64,000 nt of DNA from Rutpela maculata (Eukaryota; Arthropoda; Insecta; Coleoptera; Cerambycidae). The position numbers were made by a program, and so were the translations under genes. Each line of letters starts with the position of its first letter. Within the stretch, counting starts at the first letter, position 1. Shown in pieces: positions 10,182-24,583 of the stretch. Location of the stretch: positions 65,737,965 to 65,801,964 of the forward strand of contig OW386293.2 in assembly GCA_936432065.2 (NCBI GenBank), given 5' to 3'. The notes beneath the pieces were generated by a model, which had not been told where the DNA came from, searched no databases, and saw nothing but the letters and a program-made list of their open reading frames with translations.

Positions 10182-12988
10182 TGGTGTCGAACAGATCGCG
10201 ACCCAACTGGTTTACTGATGAGAACCTGGACGCAGCCATCGGGCTGATTAATAACAAGATCAGCATCTACAGGAGCGGGAAGGGCCGAGGGTTTGTATGG
10301 TTAGAGCTGAAGGAGGTGTATGTAGTCAGCTGTTACTTCTCCCCAAATGGCACGATGGAAGAATTCGAGGAATCATTATCGGATCTGGAAGAAGTAGTTA
10401 GAGAAATGAGGAGCAACACCCGGAAGGAAGTCATCGTGGTAGGAGACTTCAACGCCAGGGCCCCAGAATGGGGAATAAGGGAAACGAACGCAAGAGACAG
10501 GCTTGTGACCCAATGGATCTCTCAGCTTGATCTCCTCGTGATGAACGAAGGAGACGAACACACCTTCGTTAGAGGGGACAGCGGCTCCATACCTGATATC
10601 ATGGTTGCCTTTGCGGGGATCGCAGGGAAAATCATAGAGTGGAAGGTGGCAGGCGACGAGGAGTCATTAAGTGACCACAGGTATGTCTGCTTCGAGGGAG
10701 GGCGACCCCCCCCCCCTCAGCGACTTCTAGGCCGATGGGATGGAAACGCAGCCGACTAGACAGACCAAGACTCCAAAGAGCTATAAGGGAGCAGGTGGAA
10801 AACAACCCCAACCATACTGATGCAAGTCTGTCACAGGCCATCACCACCAGAGCTTGTGATGAGGCCATGAAGAAGAAAAGGGCAGCAAGGGTATATAGAG
10901 GCATTTTACTGGTGGAACGAAGATCTAGCAAGACTCAGAGATGTATGCATTGCTGCCAGGAGACAGTATTCCAGGAAAATCCGGAGACAGGACGATAATG
11001 AAGCCTCCCGAGCCTACAAAGAAGCAAAGAAGGCGCTTAGAGAAGCGATATCCGATGCAAAAGATGTATGGGGTGACGGATACAAAAAAGCCATGCGCCG
11101 ATTGAGAGCACTCTCTCCACCGATTCCACTGGAGAGGATGGGGGAGATAGCTAACGTACTCTTTCCCCACAGGGAGGAAGAAATGTGGGATGACATGGAT
11201 GTAGCGGATGTCCCCTCATTCACAGAAAATGAACTGAAGGGGGCAACCGAGAGGCTAAAGAGCGGCCGATTTCCAGGTCCGGATAACATCCCCCCGGAGG
11301 TGATCAAAATAGTCGTCGAAGAATCCCCCGAAGTGGTTTTAGGGGTCATGAATCGAGCGTTGGAGAGAGGAGACTTTCCATCCAGATGGAGGAAAGAGAG
11401 GCTCGTCCTCATTATTAAAGTGAACGGAAAACCTGAAAAACCATCCTCCTACAGACCCATCTGCTTGTTGAATGCCTTGGAAAAGGTGCTGGAATACTTA
11501 ATTCTGGGAAGGCTAGAGCTAGAAATTGACCGGAGAGATGGCTTGTCGAACTACCAGTTCGGATTCCGCAGAGGAATGTCGACGGTGGGTGCTGTTACCC
11601 GCATGACGAGCAAGGCAAGAGAGGCCATGGAGGCAAAGAGAATGTGCTTAATCGTCACTCTTGATATCAGGAACGCATTTAACACTGCAGGATGGAGAAC
11701 GACTATAAGCAAACTAGAGAGATTGGAAGTGGCACCTTATATCATTAATATCATTAAGAGTTACTTCAGGGATAGGAAAATGGGGATGGACGCAAATAAT
11801 ACCTTTGAATGGAGAAACGTGACCTGCGCTGTCCCACAGGGTTCGGTACCCGGGCCAACCCTGTGGAACATTATGTTCGACGACGTCCTACGGATTCCTC
11901 TCGCAAATGGGGTCATCCTTTCGGGCTACGCCGACGATCTTGCCTGAACCGTGACTGGAAACTGGACGGGGCTAATCGAGGAGAAGGCGAATGCCACTAT
12001 TGAGAGAATAGAGGAATGGCTGCGGAGCGTAAAATTAAAACTTGTCCCGGAAAAACCGAAGCAGTGATGATCACAAGGAAAAGAACTGTCCAGCCTGTCA
12101 CCATCAGGGTTGGACAGATGGAAATTAGACCGGGGAATGAGCTTAAATAGCTCGGAATCTGGCTGGACCCGAAACTAACATTCACTAACATAACAAAAAC
12201 GGCGGAAAAGCGGGGAAATCCGCAACCGCTCTGGGAAGAATGATGTGCAACACGAAGGGGCCAAAGGCCAGCAAAAGAAGAGTGCTTTGTGGCGTGGTGC
12301 ATTCAGTCATATTGTATGCCGCCTCGGTCTGTGGACACGCCTTAGAAGAAAGGGCTAATGCCAAAGTAAATTAATCTAAATAAGGCGATAAAAAAAAAAA
12401 AAGGTACGCCTGGCAAGGATTCAACGGCAGATGATACTAAGGGTATGCAGCGCCTATCGGACAGTCTCGTACGAGGCAGTGCTGGTGGTAGCAGGGATCT
12501 CTCCAGTGAATTTACTGGTCAAGGAAAGGGCAGAAGTGTACGAAGGAGTCGATATAGGAACCGCCAGGGAAAGACTGTTCGAAAGATGGGAGATCAGATG
12601 GGAGAACGCCCATAAAGGAAGATAGACTCAGGGCATGATCCCTACAGTCAAAGAGTGGGTGGAAAGGAAACACGGAGAAGTAGGGTATCATCTCACGCAG
12701 GCCCTGACAGGTCACGGCTGCTCTGCCGACTACCAGTTGAGAATAGGAAAGCTGAACTCTCGTGAGTGCGCATATTGTGGAGAAATAGACGGTGCAGAGC
12801 ACAGCCTCCACTGCAACAAATGGGTGGAGGAGAGACGATGCATAAATCGTCTTGGGCCGGATGAGCTTGTAGAATTCATGCTGCAATCTGAAGACAATTG
12901 GGCAAAGGCCGAAATAGCTATTACACGGATCGTCGTGCATAAAGGAGAAGATGAGAGGAATCCCGACCTATACCATTTGCACAACTAG
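10182..12988 (+). pseudogene. R1-type ORF2: endonuclease, reverse transcriptase, Zn knuckle
   Basis: Would encode the enzyme that nicks target DNA and copies the element RNA. Visible order: APE-type endonuclease (about 10182-10735; VVGDFNARAPEWG, GSIPDIMVA, SLSDHRYV); connector; reverse transcriptase (about 11093-11947; RFPGPDNIPPEV, TLDIRNAF, CAVPQGSVPGPTLWN, GYADDLA, the catalytic box being intact); and a C-terminal region typical of R1 (GEVGYHLTQALTGHGC, then CAYCGEIDGAEHSLHC, a cysteine-histidine knuckle at ~12765-12815). Damage: a frame change near 10740, others near 11000, a TGA right after the YADD box at 11945-11947, more stops and shifts between 12050 and 12430, and a stop near 12623. 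No start codon is meaningful because the 5' end is truncated. Confidence 0.9.
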
Positions 12989-13195
12989 AGGGAATACAAG
13001 GAACAAAGATACGAAAAAAAAAACATCTATACATCGAATAACGATTGACGTGTATCCTGAAGAGAAGCGAGAGCGGTTCCAGGATACTTCATACACCGAA
13101 GAGGGGTGGTTTTAGTGGGTATGCGGGTATGCATAGAGGTGAGTCCCACACTACCGTCCAGGTGTCCATAAAGGATTTCCACCCCGGAAAAAAAA
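10182..13195 (+). mobile_element. R1-clade non-LTR retrotransposon, 5'-truncated, with target duplication
   Basis: Inserted into the left arm of M2. The 16-bp sequence AGATTGAATTTTCTCA occurs at 10166-10181 and again at 13196-13211, directly after a short A-run (~13188-13195). This is the target duplication and tail expected of target-primed reverse transcription. The 5' end is cut inside the endonuclease domain, so only about 3 kb remains. R1 family members usually insert in 28S rDNA; this one lies in a mariner element. Confidence 0.9.
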
Positions 13196-13211
13196 AGATT
13201 GAATTTTCTCA

Positions 13212-13397
13212 ATTTTTTTCAAATGGAACACCCTATATATTTTTCGAAAATGTGATGAAGATATGAAAAACGAACATTTTTTGTAAATACTTCCCTATGA
13301 CTAATTGCAACCATTTTCGTTTTATTGAGCAATAAGTAGTAAATTCGAGAATAAACTTAAAACATAGATGTTTCTTCAAATAATTCATTAGAATATA
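13212..13397 (+). repeat. M2 left inverted repeat, inner part, after the LINE
   Basis: Continues the inverted arm beyond the LINE. CCAATTTTCGTTTTATTG-type and GATGTTTCTTCAAATAATTC blocks match 14700-14900 in reverse complement. Confidence 0.85.
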
Positions 13398-14461
13398 TTA
13401 TAAAAAGTGCTCCACATGTTGCCCATTTTGATCGACACAAATCTCTATGTGCTCTTGAAATGAGGTTTCTACTGTTCCTAAAATTGCCTGTGTGATAGAT
13501 CTAAAAGCAGTTATTATCCTTTCCTTCATATTTTGTACTGTTGTTGGTGTGTCTTTATAAACAATTTCCTTCACGTATCCCCATAAAGAGAAATCCATTT
13601 TTGTGAGATCTGGGGATCTAGCAGGCCATTTAGTGGGTCCATTTCTTCCAATCCATTGAAGTGGGTAGGTATTATTTAAGTGGTCTCTAACTACATTTAA
13701 ATAATGTGGTGGAGCACCATCTTGCTGAAACCATATCCTATTTCGAATCCTTTCAGGATTCACCAATAATTGTGGCAGATAGTTTTCCAGAAAATGCAGG
13801 TAAAGAGCTCCAATCAATGTACCGTATAGCTTTTATTGCTATATACCGTCAAAAAATGTGGCTCTATTACATGTTCTCCAATAATTCCTCCCCAAACGTT
13901 TATAGACCACTTGTCTAAAAAAGTGAGGATTTTCCGAAGCATAATAATGGAAATTGTATCTATTAACAAATCCATTTTTATGAAAAGTTGCCTCATCAGT
14001 GAATAAAACATCATGAAAGAAGGTGACATCTTGCATTCTATCTCTGACCCAATTACAAAACTGTAGACGCCTTTGAAAATCGTCATCAGATAATTCCTGG
14101 TGCATTTGAATATGATATGCATGAAACTTATTTGTTTTTAAGATTCGACCAACAGACTGACCGTCTATTATTCCTACTAACGAGTTCACTTCTCTCTGAC
14201 TTATGTGTGGATTTTCAACCGTTGCCAGCACCACAGAAAACTCATTTTCTTCATTCACAGCACGTTTTATTCTTTCACTTTTTTTATATTCGACATTTCC
14301 AGTTTCCACAAATCTATCGACAAGGTTTTGGAAGCTGCTAATATCAGGAATCCTTCTTTCAGAATATCTTTGCTTATAAATTTTAGTGGAAGGAAACAAT
14401 TTCTGTCCGACTCGCCAAAAACAAAAATCATGTCTACATGTTCCGCTTTATTAAAATTCAT
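13398..14461 (-). pseudogene. M2 DD41D mariner-like transposase, frameshifted
   Basis: Transposase that would mobilise M2. The start is taken as the ATG at 14459-14461 (MNFNKAEHVDMIFVFGE), the usual beginning of the DUF4817-type helix-turn-helix domain, followed by YSERRIPDISSFQNLVDRF. The catalytic core is well kept: VLFTDEATFHKNG (first Asp, ~14010), IWFQQDGAPPHY (second Asp, ~13730) and WPARSPDLTKMDFSLWGYV (third Asp, ~13600), with 41 residues between the second and third, the same DD41D spacing as M1. Frameshifts occur near 14395 and again around 13900 and 13815. All three catalytic Asp are present, so this copy is better preserved than M1, but it cannot make a full protein. Confidence 0.88.
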
Positions 14462-14639
14462 TTTGTAAAACTCGTACTATTTTAATTTAATACAAAGATA
14501 ACTGACGATAAGTGCGATAAATGTTCATTTATACAAGACAATTTATACCAAACTGAGGTTTTATTGCTTGTCGAACAACGAAAAAAGCGAAAAAGTTTAC
14601 AAAAAAACTATTACAGTAAAGGACAGTGAAATACCATTT

Positions 14640-15399
14640 ACCCTCCCAATGGATTGGAAGAAATGGTCCTACTAAATTGCATCATTTCAAAATTGCATAA
14701 AGACATTTCTCAATCAAAATGGGCAACATGTGGAGGACTTATTATAATTTTTTCTAATGAATTATTTGAAGAAACATCTATTTCTAAAGTTTATTCTTGA
14801 ATTTTGTACTTATTGGTCAATAAAACGAAAATGGTTGCAATTAGCCATAGGGGAGTACTTACAAAAGAATGTTCGTTTTTCATTTCTGCATCACATCGTT
14901 TAAAATATATACAAGGTGTTCCATTTAAAAAAATGAGACAATTCAATTTAAAAATGTCTTAATTGAAAAATGATTTTTTGCTACCCTGTACATTTGTAGG
15001 AAGTAAAAATGATTCAAGAACATTAATTAGATGTCTTGCAACTAGTACACATAAGTTTTTCTTAAAACCCATAATTGTGACTTTAGTGATTTTTTCAATA
15101 TGTATCTGCAGATGGCATTATTTCAACAAAAAAATTCATTACATCCAAGTGGTTGGGAGAGTCAATAATAATATAGGAATGAATAGAGTCCAGAAAGATG
15201 CTTCAAAAAATGTGATAATATGCATAGCATTCCATTAAAAAAAAGGCACTTGATCCTGTAATTTTGTCTTGGCTCGCCCTGTATATTCGAAAATAATTTC
15301 CGATTATAGACTTTTTTATCTAGTTTACTTTTTTTTTTTAATTTCTAGCTATCGTAGAACTCGAGATATCAAAGTCCGACGCACTATTGTCCCACCCTG
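14640..15399 (-). repeat. M2 right inverted repeat, with captured transposase fragment
   Basis: From ~14695 outward this is the inverted copy of 13196-13440 and of 9733-10181. At its inner edge (~14640-14690) it holds CAATGGATTGGAAGAAATGG and flanking bases. These match, in reverse complement, the coding segment for the LQWIGRNGPTKW part of the transposase (13620-13680), with the DNA between them deleted. Confidence 0.8.
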
Positions 15400-15401
15400 T
15401 A

Positions 15402-16509
15402 TATAGGTTGCTAGTAAAAAATCACGAAAATTCAAAATAAAAAAAAACAAATCACTATTATAAAAATAAAAAAGTAAAAACGTAAATTTAACGTTAAATT
15501 TTAATTTATATAATGAATTTTACAGTGTGCGTTAAAATGTTAGTTCTATGAAGAGGAAAAAATGTTTACTTTCAATTATTTCATTTTCTTACGTTATTAA
15601 TTTAGATATTATTTTACGAACTTATTGTATATTAATATTCATTCAAAAGGCGTCATTAGTAGTTTTCTGCTTAGCGAAACTTTTAAGACCCATTTTTTAA
15701 TTCTCTCGCTTGCCGAAAGGAAGTATTTTATCCTGAAATGCTTTGTAGGTACTAATATTTACATAAAGTGTTATATAAGATTTCTATTAATTTTATAACA
15801 TTTTACAACATTTGTTTCAAAGACTAATAACAGTAGCTGTGTATGACGATTTTTAAATTGACCGCTTTACCGCAACTAGGAGATATGTTGTTAGAACCAA
15901 TCAAATTTCGAACTCCCGCCATGCTCACATCTCACATTCTCCCGTCCCGTCAGGTCCAGTTCTCACTCAGGGGCACAGCCATTTGCAATTATTATTTAAC
16001 TCGTTGTTGTAATGACAAGTGACGGTTTCTCAGTGTCACAAACAAACCAAAAATCTTATTTGTGTTATTCGAATGATTTTCAAATCAGGTAAGTCAAAGT
16101 TAAAGTTCTTCTGTTACTTTAATCCCATTGCTATTTTGATATTTGTTAGGTTAGTCTGTTTTAAACAAATAAACGAGCACAAGGATCTAATAAAACTTTA
16201 AAATTCACAACGCACTATCTGCACTACTTGGCTTTGACTGATGTGGGCCCTGAAATGAATCTTGTAATGGCCAATTGCGATTCATATGTAAAGGTGCTGG
16301 CTACACATAGCTCAAAAGAGCAATCGTGTTAACTCTATTAGATATTTTGGCCACGTTTTTAGCTTCGTTGCCCCACTGTGCGGCAGGTATAGAATAAAAG
16401 TTCCTTAGTTCTTAATAGGTTTTATAATATGCTCTATCTATATAAGTATCTGTTATTTTTGTATTTAATAATCTTAAGTTTGTTGTTTTTGTTAAGATTT
16501 TTTTACATG
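15402..16509. other. unassigned DNA with a possible splice donor
   Basis: AT-rich to ~15830, then a less AT-rich patch at 15880-16100. CAGGTAAGT at ~16086 is a consensus 5' splice site downstream of a short open stretch beginning ATGACGGTTTCTCAG (16010). This might be a host first exon, but no protein motif supports it. Confidence 0.3.
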
Positions 16510-16517
16510 CTATCGAG

Positions 16518-18050
16518 TAGGGATGCGCCGAAGCGGGTTTTTTCTGCTTCGGCCGAATACCGAATATTTATCCTAAATTTCGCCGAAGCACGGAGCTTCG
16601 GCCGAATCATATACCGAAAGGGTACATTCCTCCGATTAAAGAACTTATATCTAGATACATAATGGCATTGATTTATTTGTCGCTGAAAGACTCACAATCT
16701 AAGGCACTTCTTCCCATAAGTTGCTGATTGGCCCATCGGCGTATTCGCGGCCGCTCGTGCACGATCGGCTTCAGTTTGATTATCATAATCTCAGTTGACA
16801 GTTCGGCCATTAATGTCAATAAATGTTTTTCGTGTTCTCTGACCAAAAACTGGTGAAAAAGTAATTTTATTTTAAGTTGTGATTTGCTTAATACCTAAAT
16901 AATATTCTCTATTCATATTTACACAGTTTAGTGACAATATATTTTGTGCAAATAAATAGTGAAGTGCTATGCCATTTGCAGAAAGCAGTTTAGAAAAGAA
17001 GAAAATCGATCGTTCCATAGTCGTAACATGATGAAGTTCAGTTTACAGTTATAAAGTAAATAGCAATTAAATTTTAATATACACATTTATCTTACTGTTT
17101 TATCTTACTGTAATATCGTATACCTACATCACGTTATATAAAGAGCCGGTAATGCAGGAATTGCAATAATTCATTTTAATGAAAATATTTACCATTCTAC
17201 ACATTTTCTGCACACACAACGCCACTGTTGCCTATGGGATGTGATGTTCATCTATCCATTTTAATGGACATATAATGTGACTATGTTAGGAGCAAACAAG
17301 GTATATAGTGAAAAGATAGCCTGTTATGTATCTAGATATAAGTTCTTTAATCGGAGGTACATTCCGAAAAATAACAACATATTTGTCTAAATAGCGATAA
17401 AATAATACTATAAAAATAATTTTTTTGAACAAACGTTTTATTTCAAAAACGAATACTTATTATAAACCGAAACAGGTAAGTGAAATAAACGATACAACTA
17501 TTGAAATGAGAAATAACAAACATAATAAACGATCATATCAAATATTTGTAAAAAACATACGAACTACTTAACACAGAAATAATGCGTTTTTATTAAGAGT
17601 AAAAATGATAACTTTGTGACGAATTTGCAGACGAGTCGCAACAAGTGTCTTGTACTTCGAATAAAACCTCAGAAATGTCATGTTTTTCTGACATTTGAAA
17701 AAAAAAACAATTTGTCAAAAACACAAAAATTAATAAAACATGAATTATTTTCTCTTAATTTTTCATTTTGACATAACACAATTTATTATTCCATATATCG
17801 CTTGTCATTTTGTCCATTATGAATATATTTAGTAATGTAGTCTTACTTGCCTTGGTTCAAAGATAAAAGGAGACATACATATATTCTAACTTCTAACCGC
17901 GGGTAGCTTATTTTGCGAATTTTGACAAGTATTTTCTTGTTGCATGCTTCGGCTGAAGCAGCGTCGCCATGTAGCCGAAACCGAATACCTGCAAAATAGC
18001 CCGAATCGGGCAAATACCGAAGCCGAAGCCTATGCTTCGGCGCATCCCTA
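16518..18050. mobile_element. hAT-type non-autonomous element with 8-bp target duplication
   Basis: 1,533 bp. The left end TAGGGATGCGCCGAAGC and the right end GCTTCGGCGCATCCCTA are perfect inverted repeats. The element is flanked by the direct 8-mer CTATCGAG at 16510-16517 and 18051-18058. Subterminal regions on both sides are rich in CTTCGGC/GCCGAAG words. The 8-bp duplication and the TAGGG start fit the hAT superfamily. There is no transposase inside; a second element occupies 16630-17356. Confidence 0.93.
16630..17356. mobile_element. 727-bp TIR element nested in the hAT element
   Basis: The terminal inverted repeats are 32 bp and perfect (16630-16661 and 17325-17356; they start CTCCGATTAAAGAAC). 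They are flanked by the 8-bp direct repeat GTACATTC at 16622-16629 and 17357-17364. It therefore inserted after the hAT element. The interior has no long reading frame but contains a fragment of the 8-kb MITE family at ~16874-16915. The 8-bp duplication suggests hAT, P or Merlin-like integration; the terminal sequence does not decide which. Confidence 0.92.
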
Positions 18051-18058
18051 CTATCGAG

Positions 18059-18748
18059 TTGTTAATATCACATATCTAATCAGCTGTCATTAAAGTAATA
18101 ATGTCAATAACATGAAAAGTGTTTTTTGTTGGTGCATTTCACATGCACCAATGCACCATGAAAGAATTTTGAAAACCCAAATTTGAAGCCGATAAATTTA
18201 GACTGCTACAGGTTATTTAGTAGGTAGTATTATAACAAAACTAATATTTATTGTTAATTTCAGTTCGATATCTGAAAGACATGATAAGGAAACAAAATAT
18301 AATACAAGTATTTCTGAAGCAGATGAACAATAACTACAAGGCCTTGAATTAAATTTTTGGAAAAAAAATAGTTACAGAATCCTGAAGCTAATGTAAATAC
18401 TACTTTAATTCTTACAAATGTTAATATGCCACTAAAGTGTAATATAATTTGGAAAAACTAGAGCAATACCTACTAGAGTTTATGAAGATTTTATAGCTAT
18501 GGTAATTTAAAAATAAGTTTTTATCATTGCATCATATTAAAGGAGAGAAAAAAATAAAAACCTGAAATTAATTTTTGAATTTACGATTGGACAAATAAAT
18601 TCATATTATTGGTATATGTAGTATTCGTGATGAACAGTTCAGTTCGAGCAATGAGGAGCAGCAGTAGACAACTTTCAGCGAGAACCTATCAACCACCCAG
18701 AAGTACACCAACACTTCACTTAACACCGGCGAAAACCTAAGTAACTAT
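18059..18748. other. unassigned AT-rich DNA
   Basis: No gene or repeat recognised. There is a GC-richer patch around 18640-18725 with no domain. Confidence 0.4.
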
Positions 18749-18749
18749 A

Positions 18750-18797
<48 letters not shown>
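18749..18797. repeat. (TA)n microsatellite
   Basis: About 25 TA dinucleotides. Confidence 0.95.
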
Positions 18798-18800
<3 letters not shown>

Positions 18801-18829
18801 GGTAAGAATTAGATAAATACCTACATTTA

Positions 18830-21534
<2,705 letters not shown>

Positions 21535-21790
21535 CTGAACACAATTTGGCCATCATTCTGGATGCCCATTGTATATCCGGATTATGGCCGGCTGCACACA
21601 GACTAGACATCATTGGGCACTATCCTGTCCATTTTAGGAACAAAAGTGTCTATCTCGGTGTCTACGCTGGACATCCACTGGTTGTCCATTGTACAGGGAA
21701 AGGCGGTAGTGTGGACATGTTAAGGGTGGCAGTCCAGTGGATAGCCAGTGGACGTCCATTGGCCCTTTATGTGCTATTAAGGATTAGGTA
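21535..21790. repeat. repeat rich in TGGACRTCCA-like words
   Basis: Contains many variants of GGATGCCC, GGACATCCACTGG, GTCCATTGTACAGGG and GGACGTCCATTGG, less AT-rich than the surroundings. Related phrases are at 9530-9650. It may be a decayed minisatellite or MITE; the open frame across it has no known domain. Confidence 0.5.
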
Positions 21791-24289
21791 TTCATTTGAA
21801 CAAAATTAGCAACTGATATTTTTTCACAGGCGCGTCTTAAAGTCCTTACTCTTAAAAATATTTAAAATGTTTTCTTTATCTATCTGTACGATCAAAACCG
21901 ACACATAGAATTTTTTGAGGGAGCGGCATTTTTGCACTGTTTTCGAATTTTAACAAAAAAGTAAAAATTATAACATATACAGTCGAAAACTTTCTTAACT
22001 TCTTCTAATTTGGTATTTTTTTTGTAGCCGAAGAATGTATCGAATTGTGAGCAAAAGTGTCCTAAAAGTTTATGTTTGGGAGAAATCAAAATTCTTAAAT
22101 AAGAAGTTAAATGTAGACAAATGTACTTGAATTATGAAGATTAATTAGTGCCATTTGAAATGCCGCTTGATTAGTCCAATTACCGGCCTTGTTGCAATGC
22201 GTATAGCCTTTGAATGATGACGCAACATACAAACAAATTTCGACATTTAATATGTAGTGCAAAAAAAGGTGTTTAATTTTTTTAAATGTCCATAGTATTT
22301 TGCTTTACGTCTCTGAGACATGGACCATTAGTGGTTTAAATCGGCTCCCTACCTACCATATAATATCAGAATTTTGTAATTTTACATTTTTTTACAAAAC
22401 ATTTTAATACAACGAACATCCTCTACAATATTTAATTAGAAAAAAGAAATATACAAGAATTCCTCGTATCCCTTTGATGTCTTTCAAACTAAAGGTGAAA
22501 TTTTAAATTTTAAGAAAAGCTATGTCGTGCTTGCAAAAAGCTATTGAAATACATATTCTTTGTCTTTTTAAAACTTTTTGAAGGAAATTTTCATGATCTA
22601 CTTAAATAACGTAATTCAAGACAATATACAAATTTTAACCAGTCCATACACTTGAACATTCCACATCATGTACATAAGGCATACAACCCCGTCTATTTGC
22701 TTATGGTCCCTATTCTTCTTGCAAAGCCTTACCTAAATAATCTTTGAGACATTTTTCTTATTATTTTCTTGAGTTCGCTGTGTGAAAAATATTTTTTGAC
22801 GCCAAATAAACTTGTCTATTATATTATAACACATTTCAGTGTCTTAAAATAGTGTACCTAACAATGGAAACTGTTTCAAACATTTTATTATATTAGAAAA
22901 ATTCTTTGACATTAATACTATTTTTAACACGTTCTAAGATTTACATACATACATTGGTAAAACCACGTAGAAAATATAAATAAAGCCATTAACACATTTC
23001 CACATTTGGTTAGTATAGTTAATTTTATATACTATAAATCTTAAACTCATTACCGTAAAAAGGTTAATGTTAGTAAATTTCCTTAGCAATTGCTATTCTG
23101 TAAAAGAATTAATTCTAGTAAATACTTGTTAATTATTTTATTTATTATAAACACGTTACTAAGCAAGAAAATTTCAAGAATTTATCGCTAAGAAATCAGA
23201 GGTCTACCATCAGATTCAAAATATTTTAAATACGAGTAGAAGTGGCAGTGGGGCGTGGTCTACTGCGAATACCTATTTAACTAAGATTTTGCTGCAATAC
23301 GGCACAATTCACTCTTACGTGGTGTGGTGCCACTGAGATTAGGCAAGTAGATAGAGAACATATTTTTTATTTCTATTGTTCAAATAGATATTCGCAATTC
23401 GCAACGCCTGACGAAGAAAAATGTATGTTCCTTATTTTAAGTAAGTAAGTAAAGTAAAGTAAAGATACACACTGTATATTACAGTTTCTATAGCTTGTAT
23501 ATTTTCGTATTTCTGTGTGCTTAAAAAACAGTTTAAATACCTCTGACAGTCACCCTGCACGATGGTTACGGTCCAGTTGTAATAAGGAGTATTTCTCATA
23601 CCTAGAGGAATATACCGTGTGTGTAGCCGAACGCTAGGCATCGGGAGTAAAATTACAACATCGCGCGTGCCAGCTGGCTAAAATGAAATAACAGGCTGGA
23701 ATGCTCCGCTCGACGGAGGAATTTACGGCAACTATGTTGTCATATCTATCGCGCTACGTGGATGTACATGCCTAATGGGAAATTACACGCACGGTACTAG
23801 TGGGTGCGGTACGCCGCATAAATAGGGCGAGTACTGCATTTTAACTCCACGGAGTTCTATTTGGCACGGTTGGTCCTTACACCAAAGAGATTTATATTCG
23901 ATTAGGACGCGTCAACATGTTCCCTTAGGATTTTTTTTTTTTTAATTACAATCACTCATATTGGGGCAAAACATACGTTTGGAGTATGATCTCTGGTTAA
24001 ATTATACCTGGCGAATACGAATACGGTGTTTATTTTTCACTAGAAAGCAATATGGTCGCTATATTTGGATCAAATGCACTGTACAATTTTTTAAAGAATT
24101 AATATTTTCAAACTGAATATGTTGAGTACGGTGTTCGGCTGTTTTTTGCAACCTAAACGCAAATATGAATTCCTTTTTCTCACTACCAATTGCTTTATTT
24201 AAAAGTTAAATTTTGTATGTACCTATTTATAATTTAAAACGTTTTTTATTTCCGTACTTCGATTATGTACAAGGTGGACCAAATTAGAT
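21791..24289. other. 2.5 kb without recognised features
   Basis: AT-rich, no domain on either strand. The GC-richer stretch 23640-23900 includes ACGCCGCATAAATAGGGCG at ~23811, where CATAAATAG is TATA-box-like and a possible initiator lies ~25-30 bases downstream. This is the window's most single-copy-looking DNA and a candidate host regulatory region, on weak evidence. Confidence 0.3.
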
Positions 24290-24299
24290 GGGATTGGGG

Positions 24300-24583
24300 T
24301 TTTCTCCAAAAAGATGATGAATTTGAAAAAATTAGAGATTCCTGAAATGATGAACAATACCATACAAAAAGCCGAAGTACTACAAACCTGCCACATCAGG
24401 AAGTCTCTAGGTTCTCTGGGATGAGATGAATTTCTCCTTCAGAGGTACCGTTAAAACCAGTTAGTAAAGACACAACATCCGACCCAGCCTCATCCTACGC
24501 GACACGTAAGATCGCGGGCTAGGTGAAATTTCCCAGTTACTAATTGAGAAGTATGATAAGTCGATAAAAATAATAATAATAAT
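24300..24583 (+). mobile_element. R4/Dong-type LINE 3' fragment E, plus strand
   Basis: The translation IQKAEVLQTCHIRKSLGSLG (about 24360-24422) matches the C-terminal motif of the neighbouring R4-type elements (QKATILATCSTVRRVM in copy C). A 3' untranslated region follows with ATCGCGGGCTAGGTGAAATT, ending in AATAATAATAATAATT at 24568-24583, the AAT-type tail of this family. It is the only member of the cluster in plus orientation. Confidence 0.55.

Larger units (their letters stand above)
9731..15401 (-). mobile_element. M2: DD41D mariner-like transposon with long inverted repeats
   Basis: The left end reads TACACGGTGAGGCAATAGTG and the right end, inverted, reads TACAGGGTGGGACAATAGTG. Each starts with TA, the target duplication expected for Tc1/mariner elements. 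The inverted match continues for ~450 bp on the left (to 10181), where an R1-type LINE interrupts it, and then resumes from 13196. The transposase relic is on the minus strand. Without the 3-kb LINE the element is about 2.65 kb. The right arm also contains a piece of the transposase 3' coding region in inverted orientation. Confidence 0.88.

Noticed and set aside
10182..13195. 28S rDNA flanking the R1-type element
   Set aside because: Flanks are mariner inverted-repeat sequence on both sides; no rRNA sequence is visible anywhere in the window.
16010..16100. host exon ending at CAGGTAAGT
   Set aside because: A consensus donor alone; no domain, no acceptor and no second exon recognised.
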